Below are positions 1 through 5,264 of a stretch of 8,898 nt of DNA, one piece after another. The stretch comes from Microcaldota archaeon (lineage in GTDB: Archaea; Micrarchaeota; Micrarchaeia; Anstonellales; Bilamarchaeaceae): NCBI GenBank assembly GCA_018813445.1, contig JAHJBR010000156.1:1-8898 (forward strand). The letters run 5' to 3'. The notes under the pieces are model-generated. The model was not told the DNA's origin and did not search any database. It worked only from the letters and a program-made list of their open reading frames with translations. The translations under genes were made by a program, and so were the position numbers. Within the stretch, counting starts at the first letter, position 1, and each line of letters starts with the position of its first letter.

Positions 1-457
1 ACCCTGTATCCCTGGCCACATCTGCAAGCAATTCTGTATATTTTCCAACCATCTTAAGGAAAACTATTCCTAATTCCAGTTGAGTAGATGCTTCTTCAAC
101 CTCTTCTCTTAAAGCAGGAGTCTTATCCATATTTGTGCCAACATCCATAGAAACAGTATCCTTCAAATCATCTGGAATAAATGGATTCTCATAAACAGAA
201 AGATTAGTCCAGACCAACCATGCTTCTGCTTCATCAAGAGCAGCATTAAGACTATCTTTTCCATCTGAAATCAGTCTTGCTTCATTCTCAGGAGTTTTAT
301 CTGTTGCCCAAACCAATTTAGAATCCCTATATTCACTTTGCGCTTCTTTACTATTTTCTTTTGCTTCATACCATTCCTGCTTAGCTTCACTTGCGCTTAA
401 TGCGGAAACAGTAGGCACCAGCATAAAAAGACATAAAATTGCAATAATCCGTTTCAT
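1..457 (-). CDS. Secreted alpha-helical protein, 3' end beyond the window
   Basis: I do not recognise the family. The reading frame is open from an ATG at 455-457 to the left edge, giving 152 residues and no stop, so the C terminus is missing. Residues 1-19 form a signal peptide: MKR, a hydrophobic core (IIAILCLFMLVP), then TVSALSA, with likely cleavage after about residue 19 to 21. The mature part is rich in Glu, Ala, Lys and Asp (residues 22-80) and looks helical, possibly coiled coil. It contains no Cys. A purine-rich ribosome site, GGTGGATC, ends one base before the ATG, and a TATA-like GATTTAAG lies about 37 bases upstream inside the end of the zinc-ribbon gene. It is the last visible gene of a leftward run and could be co-transcribed with it. 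An extracytoplasmic location is well supported; function is unknown. Confidence 0.8.
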   Translation of the reverse strand, partial: MKRIIAILCLFMLVPTVSALSASEAKQEWYEAKENSKEAQSEYRDSKLVWATDKTPENEARLISDGKDSLNAALDEAEAWLVWTNLSVYENPFIPDDLKDTVSMDVGTNMDKTPALREEVEEASTQLELGIVFLKMVGKYTELLADVARDTG

Positions 458-475
458 AGATCCACCTAAACTCAT

Positions 476-486
476 CCCGAAGGGAA
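476..486 (-). terminator. Small hairpin between zinc-ribbon gene and secreted-protein gene
   Basis: TCCC-GAA-GGGA is a perfect 4-bp stem with a 3-base loop in the 41-base gap between the two leftward genes. No T-run follows, so it may only be a weak pause or processing site. Low confidence. Confidence 0.2.
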
Positions 487-498
487 AACACTTAAATC

Positions 499-756
499 TT
501 ATTGTTTCTTCCATCTCTTCAGAGTTGGAATTGTGTTTTCTGCCATCTCCCTAGCCTTTGCCTCAGCAAAACCCATTTCCATGGCAATTTTAACATTCTT
601 TTCTATCTTCTCTTCCATGCTTATTCCTTCATCTGTAAATTTCCCATTCTGAAAGCAAAATTCACAATACTCCTCACTCTTACCTTTATCATCATTTGTT
701 CCAAAATCCGAATCCTTTTGCATCGGCATCCCACAACTCTGGCATATATTACTCAT
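499..756 (-). CDS. Small zinc-ribbon protein
   Basis: This 85-residue protein has two Cys pairs, C5-x2-C8 and C31-x2-C34, spaced as in a four-cysteine zinc ribbon. The N terminus (NICQSCGMPM) and the second knuckle (YCEFCFQNGKF) match the style of the small 'putative zinc ribbon' family (Zn_ribbon_2 type), whose role is unknown. Residues 46-85 form an amphipathic, charged helical tail ending in KRWKKQ. It has no membrane segment and should be cytoplasmic. An AGGTGA ribosome site overlaps the TAG stop of the upstream antiporter gene, and only 8 bases separate the two frames, so the genes are very likely co-transcribed and possibly translationally coupled. A regulatory or metal-sensing role for the antiporter is conceivable, but only by context. 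Confidence 0.85.
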   Translation of the reverse strand: MSNICQSCGMPMQKDSDFGTNDDKGKSEEYCEFCFQNGKFTDEGISMEEKIEKNVKIAMEMGFAEAKAREMAENTIPTLKRWKKQ

Positions 757-764
757 TCACTCAC

Positions 765-2069
765 CTATTTCTTTTTTTTGTGCACATGCTCAACAGTTTT
801 TTCTTGATGCACTTCCCCTGCTTCAGCCTTTTCCATTTCTTCTTTTTCCACTTCTCCTTCAGCCTCATCAATCAGTTTATCTAATTTAGGTCTTCTTTGA
901 TACATATATATTGAAACCGTGGCTATGAAATTAGTCAAGAATATTACAAGGAATGCAATAATCTCCAAATCCTTTATCTCCACACTATTCTCAATAAGCA
1001 AGCCGATAACCACTGCAGTAGCAAGTCCCCTGGGGAGCATAGTAATTATCAAATCCTTTTCGTATTTCTCCTCCCCATTATTATTCAAAAGGAAAGTAGT
1101 GCATATGAACCTAGCCAACAAGCACACACCAACCAAGAATACACTTATCCCAATAACCCCCAAATTCAAAGATTCAAGAGGGAACAGCATCCCAATATAT
1201 ACAAAAAAGAATGTCCTTGTAAAAAAAGTTACTTCTTCCTGGAATCCCTTTATTTTTGCTTCAACCTCATGCCTAGCTACGCTCAAGAACGTGCTTGGAA
1301 TATTCTTTTGGTTTCCAAATGTAAGTCCAAAAATAAATACTGCCAAACCCCCATTACCTCCTAATGCTTCAATAACTGGATAAAGAATAAACAAAGCCCC
1401 TATGGTAAGCATATAATCCAGCTCCTTCTTTATCACGTTCTGGAGCACAAAATTCCAAGCTATTGCAGAAAGCGCACCAAGTACTATTGAAATTGAAAAA
1501 GTCCCAAAAAGCATATTCACTACTCCGCCCACACTCATTTGCGCTGTTTTGCTTGCAGCAATAAGTATAAACACAATAATGATTACAAGAGAATCAGTAA
1601 TCACAGATTCAATTTTAAGCAATGATTTCGTATCATCGCTCGCGCTTGTTTTTTCAATCATTGCAATAACTATTGCAGAAGAAGTTCCCCCTAATGCAGC
1701 TCCAAGTATAAGGGCCTGGAGCCAATCAAGCCCCCACAACAATATTAGCGAAAGGGAAAATAATACTGTAAGGATAAAAACTGCAAATGTATAAATTGTG
1801 GATTTCGTTATCGTCTTGAAAACATTGAATATGTTGAAAGATAATCCACCATCAAAAAGAAGTATAACCAATGCAATGGTGGCCATGAATGGGTACACCT
1901 CTCGCATCACTGATCCATCACCCATATTCACTACTCCTAGAATAGGCCCTATGAGAAATCCAAAAAGCATCAGAATCAGAACCTGAGAAATTTTGTACTT
2001 ATCTGCAATAAGCAATGTCACATATCCAAGCACTATTGCCAATCCCAGGATGAATACTGTTTGCACCAT
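765..2069 (-). CDS. CPA-type monovalent cation/proton antiporter
   Basis: This 434-residue polytopic membrane protein has about 12 hydrophobic segments and fits the Na_H_Exchanger (NhaP-like, CPA superfamily) fold. Family marks are LFDGGL near residue 71, E154-S155 followed by D159 in the ion-binding helix, FFTRTFFFVYIG (R285) and LPRG (R347). It would exchange Na+ or K+ for protons across the cytoplasmic membrane. Two motifs are unusual: the CPA1 'ND' pair is T158-D159, and the unwound-helix TDP motif is replaced by GGTSSA (127-132). Substrate and electrogenicity therefore cannot be read from sequence. Residues 393-434 form a charged cytoplasmic tail rich in Glu and Lys, ending in HVHKKKK. 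The start has no good ribosome site, but a TATA-like TTAATAAA is centred about 25 bases upstream, suggesting a leaderless transcript. It lies 38 bases after the symporter gene and 8 bases before the zinc-ribbon gene. Confidence 0.9.
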   Translation of the reverse strand: MVQTVFILGLAIVLGYVTLLIADKYKISQVLILMLFGFLIGPILGVVNMGDGSVMREVYPFMATIALVILLFDGGLSFNIFNVFKTITKSTIYTFAVFILTVLFSLSLILLWGLDWLQALILGAALGGTSSAIVIAMIEKTSASDDTKSLLKIESVITDSLVIIIVFILIAASKTAQMSVGGVVNMLFGTFSISIVLGALSAIAWNFVLQNVIKKELDYMLTIGALFILYPVIEALGGNGGLAVFIFGLTFGNQKNIPSTFLSVARHEVEAKIKGFQEEVTFFTRTFFFVYIGMLFPLESLNLGVIGISVFLVGVCLLARFICTTFLLNNNGEEKYEKDLIITMLPRGLATAVVIGLLIENSVEIKDLEIIAFLVIFLTNFIATVSIYMYQRRPKLDKLIDEAEGEVEKEEMEKAEAGEVHQEKTVEHVHKKKK

Positions 2070-2090
2070 ATCCCTAGTTCAAAATCAAAA

Positions 2091-2098
2091 TTTATTAA
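2091..2098 (-). promoter_or_regulatory. Candidate TATA box of the antiporter gene
   Basis: On the minus strand this reads TTAATAAA, centred about 25 bases before the antiporter ATG at 2069. That spacing would start transcription at or next to the start codon. It lies in the 38-base gap after the symporter gene, so the antiporter may have its own promoter in addition to any read-through. Confidence 0.4.
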
Positions 2099-2107
2099 CC
2101 TACTGCG

Positions 2108-3379
2108 TTAGACCAGCGAAGAAATTACTATTGCACCTAAAGCAAAAGGAACCAAAAACCTAATTATGAATATATATAGCGAAAGAAGCTTCCTAGGCAC
2201 GACTTTCGCAGCTTCCCTTGGGAAACCAGTCCAACCCCATCCAAGTATAAGAACAAGCAGAAGAGCTGCAATTGGATAAAGTAACACAACCACTTTCCCA
2301 TCCAAGAAATCCAGCACAGGCATCCCATCAAAACTAAGATTCACTGAAGAATAACTAAGCATAGATGGAATCGCAACAACTCCGATTATCAGCGCTGTGA
2401 TTCTTGCAGCACTTTTCCTTCCATATTTTATCGCAAGATTCGAAACCACTACTTCAGCCATGCTTATTGCAGATGTTATTGCAACTGAAAAAAGAAGAAT
2501 AAAAAACAAAGGCATAAGTATATTCCCAAACGGCATCTGTGCAAATGCAAGCGGAAGACTATTGAATGCAAGCCCAGCACCACCTGCAGGATCAAGCCCA
2601 TATGTAAATACTATTGGAAATATTGCGATTCCTGCAACCAAAGCAATTATTGTGTCAGCTCCAGCCACAATCGCTGCAGAAGAACCGATGTCATCCCGTT
2701 TATACATGTGCGATGCATAGGTAAGCATAATCCCTACTCCTATGCTTAGGGAAAAAAGAGTTTGTGCAACCGCAGCCGCAACAACCTGGGGAGTAGGTTC
2801 CCCAAAATGCGTGTAAAATTCCAGCGCTTTTTGCAAACCAGGTAAGCTTAGAGAATACCCAAACATAATTACAAGTATAATAAAAAACAAAGGCATTAGC
2901 ATCCTATTCGCTTTTTCTATTCCATCCACAAGCTTTAGCCTAGTTATTGTAAATATGATTAGTACGCTAATCGGAGTAAAAACCATGAAAAGCGGATTTT
3001 GGGAAAGTTCATTAAGCGGGGGAGGCACACCAGTTATGGAACCAAAAAAATACGCGAGTGTCCACCCAGTAACCACCACATAATACGAAAGCACTAGAAT
3101 ATTCAATCCATGAAATGCAAGCGCAGCAGGGAGAAATTGTTTTTTAATCGCGCAAAATGCCTGAGTAAGCGGAGCTGCAAACCTTCTTCCAGCAGTAAAC
3201 TCTAGAATCATTATTGGAATTCCAAGAAGCAGCACACAGACCAAATAAATAGCAATAAACGTACCTCCTCCGTATTCCCCAGCCATATATGTGAATCTCC
3301 AGAGGTTACCTATCCCTACTGCTGAACCTATTGCTGCCAATATGAACATTGCTTTGGAGGACCATTTATCATTTCCCAT
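2108..3379 (-). CDS. Sodium-dependent symporter, neurotransmitter:sodium symporter (SNF) family
   Basis: This 423-residue membrane protein carries the family signature in the first helix: IGSAVGIGNLWRF, then TY, and EYGGGTF (residues 17-41). Further family regions are the unwound TM6 equivalent (IMLTYASH, 217-224) and the TM8 sodium site (AITSAIS, 300-306). It should couple Na+ entry to uptake of an amino acid or similar small solute at the cytoplasmic membrane; the substrate cannot be told. About 11 hydrophobic segments are visible, and at 423 residues it is slightly short for prokaryotic members. Thr30 sits where the WRF signature usually has Pro, Gly or Ala. The start ATG has no convincing ribosome site. 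A TATATATA-like box about 32 bases upstream (3406-3416) gives a very short leader. It heads the leftward run containing the antiporter, which could help restore the Na+ gradient it uses. Confidence 0.93.
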   Translation of the reverse strand: MGNDKWSSKAMFILAAIGSAVGIGNLWRFTYMAGEYGGGTFIAIYLVCVLLLGIPIMILEFTAGRRFAAPLTQAFCAIKKQFLPAALAFHGLNILVLSYYVVVTGWTLAYFFGSITGVPPPLNELSQNPLFMVFTPISVLIIFTITRLKLVDGIEKANRMLMPLFFIILVIMFGYSLSLPGLQKALEFYTHFGEPTPQVVAAAVAQTLFSLSIGVGIMLTYASHMYKRDDIGSSAAIVAGADTIIALVAGIAIFPIVFTYGLDPAGGAGLAFNSLPLAFAQMPFGNILMPLFFILLFSVAITSAISMAEVVVSNLAIKYGRKSAARITALIIGVVAIPSMLSYSSVNLSFDGMPVLDFLDGKVVVLLYPIAALLLVLILGWGWTGFPREAAKVVPRKLLSLYIFIIRFLVPFALGAIVISSLV

Positions 3380-3405
3380 ACTCTTCGAATTGATTTCGGA
3401 AATAA

Positions 3406-3416
3406 CTATATATACT
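3406..3416. promoter_or_regulatory. Shared divergent TATA element
   Basis: CTATATATACT is close to palindromic and lies in the 57-base gap between the divergent symporter and K+ channel genes. Its centre (about 3411) is 26 bases before the channel ATG at 3437, the spacing of a leaderless archaeal transcript, and 32 bases before the symporter ATG at 3379. There is no room for two separate full promoters, so one element may load TFB/TBP in either direction. Confidence 0.55.
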
Positions 3417-3436
3417 TTTCTCCCTCATCATTCTTT

Positions 3437-3829
3437 ATGTATCATAAAAATCAAACCAACTTTCGCCTAAATGGGGACAAAGTATCGGAAAACAAGCTTG
3501 ATACAGTAAGAAAAAAACTTTATTTTGCAATACTATTGGTCGTGATCTTTTTCTCAATAGGAGTATATACGTACGAGATTGTAGAAGGTTGGGATATGCT
3601 TACCTCCATCTACTTCATTAGCGCCACAATGACCACGGTTGGCTATGGAGACGTTGTGCCGCACACAGAACTTGGAAGGATGGCCACCATAATTTTCATG
3701 TGGCTCGGTATCTCAGTGGGTTTCTACCTCATCTATACAATTACTGAATTCAGGGAAAAGGAAGTGGACCACCGCCTTATAGGAGTGATTAGAAAAGTAG
3801 AAGGCGAAGGGAGACGATTCGGAATTTAA
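3437..3829 (+). CDS. Two-transmembrane potassium channel
   Basis: This 130-residue protein has the layout of the Ion_trans_2 family: TM1 at about residues 28-46, a pore helix at 54-64, the selectivity filter TTVGYGD at 66-72, and TM2 at about 82-103. The exact TVGYGD filter makes K+ selectivity very likely, and four subunits would form the pore. The charged tail (104-130) is short and has no RCK nucleotide-binding domain, so gating is not evident from this chain. It is preceded by a TATA-like box centred 26 bases from the ATG and by no ribosome site, which supports this start and a leaderless mRNA. It is divergent from the sodium symporter and stands next to a cation/proton antiporter, consistent with a role in setting membrane potential or K+ balance. 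Confidence 0.92.
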   Translation: MYHKNQTNFRLNGDKVSENKLDTVRKKLYFAILLVVIFFSIGVYTYEIVEGWDMLTSIYFISATMTTVGYGDVVPHTELGRMATIIFMWLGISVGFYLIYTITEFREKEVDHRLIGVIRKVEGEGRRFGI

Positions 3830-3861
3830 AGGTTACTTTACAATATCTTTTTGGTGATAGT

Positions 3862-4032
3862 GTGTCAATAGTAGAATACGATGAATATAAAGGGAATAAA
3901 CTGATAGTTTTGAAAAGAGATGAAAATGATCAGTACGCATTCAAATTCGGAAAAAACAAGGCAAAGCTCATAGTTGAAAACTTTGATGCAATAAAGGATT
4001 TTGCTGAATCGGCTGAAGAACCTGAAATATAA
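3862..4032 (+). CDS. Small acidic protein, 56 residues, GTG start
   Basis: A GTG-started frame encodes 56 residues: VSIVEYDEYKGNKLIVLKRD, then ENDQYAFKFGKNKAKLIVEN, then FDAIKDFAESAEEPEI, ending at TAA. Support comes from a perfect archaeal-type ribosome site GGTGAT at 3853-3858, although its 3-base spacing to GTG is short. The protein-like pattern also supports it: alternating strands (SIVEYDEYKGNKLIVLKR, YAFKFG), then an amphipathic helix (KAKLIVENFDAIKDFAESAE). The fold would suit a small beta-rich protein with a C-terminal helix. I have an impression of similarity to small uncharacterised prokaryotic proteins with a 'FGKxKAKLIVENxEAIKxF' ending, but cannot confirm it. It is 32 bases after the K+ channel stop on the same strand. 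The overlapping minus-strand frame (3865-4098) is Phe/Tyr-rich and looks like a shadow. Confidence 0.6.
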   Translation: MSIVEYDEYKGNKLIVLKRDENDQYAFKFGKNKAKLIVENFDAIKDFAESAEEPEI

Positions 4033-4046
4033 GTATGAAGATAGAG

Positions 4047-4131
4047 TGGTGCTAAAATTGAAATCAGATTTTTCGACTAAACGAAAAATACTTTCCATTT
4101 TAAAATATTAAAATGGTGCTAAAATGGAAAT
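4047..4131 (+). repeat. Direct repeat of a translation-start region
   Basis: An 18-base unit, TGGTGCTAAAATTGAAAT at 4047-4064, recurs with one change (T to G) at 4114-4131. The second copy is the ribosome site and start of the 60-residue membrane protein (GGTG, five bases, ATG GAA AT). The first copy has ATT in place of ATG and meets a stop after seven codons in that register. A TTG one base later opens a 17-codon frame. It may be a duplicated, decayed start region or a small leader. Confidence 0.6.
4095..4116. promoter_or_regulatory. Perfect inverted repeat overlapping a ribosome site
   Basis: CCATTTTAA, a 4-base spacer AATA, and TTAAAATGG form a perfect 9-bp inverted repeat just before the ATG at 4124. 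The right arm takes in the GG of the GGTG ribosome site. The AT core also resembles a TATA box about 21-24 bases from the ATG. It could be a protein operator or an mRNA hairpin limiting translation. Confidence 0.45.
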
Positions 4132-4306
4132 AAAAAGCCTCCTTGCTGGCTTATTCCTTGCGTTCGGTCTTTCCAATCTGCTTGCAGTTTTAGGAATCCC
4201 ATTCTCCATAAGCTTGGGAATTAGGCTAGGTGGCTTTGATATGGGTGGCATAGTGCTTGCCCTTCTTTCCCTAGGAATAGCATATTATCTCATAAAATCA
4301 AGATGA
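4124..4306 (+). CDS. Small two-helix membrane protein
   Basis: This 60-residue hydrophobic protein has a first membrane segment at about residues 5-25, a glycine-rich turn (LGIRLGGFDMGG, 31-42) and a second segment at about 41-57, ending in KSR. It is a hypothetical protein with no recognisable family. Its reality is supported by a GGTG ribosome site five bases before the ATG and by the ATGA overlap with the next gene, where its TGA stop at 4304-4306 shares bases with ATG 4303-4305. It is likely translated together with the YkgJ-like gene and may anchor or serve it at the membrane, by context only. The ribosome site sits at the edge of a perfect inverted repeat, which could control its expression. 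Confidence 0.75.
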   Translation: MEIKSLLAGLFLAFGLSNLLAVLGIPFSISLGIRLGGFDMGGIVLALLSLGIAYYLIKSR

Positions 4307-4794
4307 TGGATCCTTGCGGTTTTTGTGATGCACGATGTTGCAGGAACCATGTGATTACTGTAACTTCTTTCGACATTGTGAGAATAATTTCCAAAACTAA
4401 AATGAAATTTGAGGATTTCGCATCACTTGAGCCTCTTAAAATCCTAAATTACGATGAAGATACAGTTTTGGAATGCTATGAAAAAGGGCTGCGCTATGAT
4501 TATGTCCTTGCGCTAAAATCCCATCCCTGCACTTTCCTAAAAGGAAATAGGTGTACAATACACCATTTCTCTCCTTTAGTTTGCCGCTGCTATCCATTCA
4601 ACTCAATAGGAAAAATTCTGAAGAGGAAGCAGTGTTCCATTACCTCGGATGTATTATTCAGATTAAATGGTCCTTCTCAAACTGAAGAATATTCTACTCA
4701 AATAAAAAAATACAAGGAACTAGTAAGAAAATGGAATAGAAAAAAAGGCACAGTAAACCAGTGCATAAAATTCCTTATGAAATTCAAGCCATAA
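4303..4794 (+). CDS. YkgJ-like cysteine-cluster protein (CxxCxxCC family)
   Basis: This 163-residue cytoplasmic protein matches the YkgJ/CxxCxxCC family (PF03692 type). The N-terminal cluster is C5, C8, C12 and C13 (PCGFCDARCCR), followed by a 'T-S-F-D-I-V-R-I' stretch at 21-28. The second cluster is C76, C84, C94 and C96 within PCTFLKGNRCTIHH and SPLVCRCYPF. Eight such Cys are thought to bind a metal, either Zn or an Fe-S cluster; no enzymatic role is firmly known for the family. C96 (CRCYPF) is extra compared with the usual CRxYPF. The C terminus (121-163) is basic. Two adjacent ATGs are possible starts, and there is no ribosome site. The ATGA overlap with the 60-residue membrane gene suggests translational coupling. 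Its 3' end overlaps the convergent downstream gene by 11 bases. Confidence 0.88.
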   Translation: MMDPCGFCDARCCRNHVITVTSFDIVRIISKTKMKFEDFASLEPLKILNYDEDTVLECYEKGLRYDYVLALKSHPCTFLKGNRCTIHHFSPLVCRCYPFNSIGKILKRKQCSITSDVLFRLNGPSQTEEYSTQIKKYKELVRKWNRKKGTVNQCIKFLMKFKP

Positions 4795-5200
4795 TCCTTG
4801 CTGCTACTTCCTCAATAGTTTTTTTAAGCGCATCTCCACTCACAGGGGCCTGGATTAAGGTTACCCCTTGTTCAGCTAACTTCACAGAGCCAGAGTACGC
4901 AGCATCTCCTGTAGTTGCACAAATCCTTGAAGCATCAATTCCTTTTCTAATAAGTTCTTCAGCAGTAGGCCTATCACAAAATATTACTGCTTTCTTATTC
5001 CCATTCAATTTTTCCGTAACCTCAAATCCAAACCTTTTAAGCATGTTGACAAAAAGTGGTCCATTTGATGGAATTTCTGATCTAGGATGCTTTGATGAGA
5101 CTACAATTACTGAAATATTCGATCTATCCACTAAAGGATCCTTTTTTATACCTCCTTTAGCCCCACTCTTTACTAATTCTGTACGTTTTTGTTTATTCAT
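4784..5200 (-). CDS. Unrecognised alpha/beta protein, 138 residues
   Basis: I do not recognise this protein. After a basic, Lys/Gly-rich N terminus (residues 1-20) come alternating strands and helices: ISVIVVSS (29-36), LFVNMLKRFGFEV (49-61), KKAVIFCDRPTAEELIRKGI (69-88), SRICATTG (91-98), VTLIQAP (113-119) and a C-terminal helix (123-136). This looks like a single small Rossmann-like or flavodoxin-like domain. No signal peptide or membrane segment is present, so it is probably cytoplasmic. A short AGGT ribosome site precedes the ATG by 7 bases. It lies 61 bases downstream of the glutamate-dehydrogenase-like gene on the same strand and may be co-transcribed with it. Its stop lies inside the convergent YkgJ-like gene. 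Any link to amino-acid metabolism is inference from position. Confidence 0.8.
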   Translation of the reverse strand: MNKQKRTELVKSGAKGGIKKDPLVDRSNISVIVVSSKHPRSEIPSNGPLFVNMLKRFGFEVTEKLNGNKKAVIFCDRPTAEELIRKGIDASRICATTGDAAYSGSVKLAEQGVTLIQAPVSGDALKKTIEEVAARIMA

Positions 5201-5248
5201 AGTTTTACCTTTTTAAATTAGTTATTAGTTTTAATGATATTATGCGGA

Positions 5249-5264
5249 AGTTTTTAAAAAACTA
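5249..5264 (-). terminator. Possible AT-rich terminator after the dehydrogenase gene
   Basis: Immediately after the TAG stop (5262-5264) the minus strand reads a run of six T and then AAAAACT, forming an AGTTTTT/AAAAACT self-complement. A T-run directly after a stop codon is typical of archaeal termination, but the hairpin is all AT apart from its end pair and weak. Confidence 0.3.

Noticed and set aside
502..884. Plus-strand frames over the zinc-ribbon and antiporter genes
   Set aside because: Low-complexity Phe/Ser-rich shadows of the minus-strand genes.
919..1986. Plus-strand frames inside the antiporter gene
   Set aside because: Antisense shadows with no ribosome site or domain pattern; the minus-strand frame is a clear antiporter.
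3865..4098. Minus-strand frame of 77 residues
   Set aside because: Phe/Tyr/Ile-rich translation lacks a protein-like pattern and lies over the better-supported plus-strand GTG frame.
4761..5216. Plus-strand frame of 151 residues opposite the 138-residue gene
   Set aside because: It begins inside the YkgJ-like gene with no ribosome site, and the minus-strand frame has better codon pattern, ribosome site and alpha/beta layout. Some doubt remains because neither has a known family.
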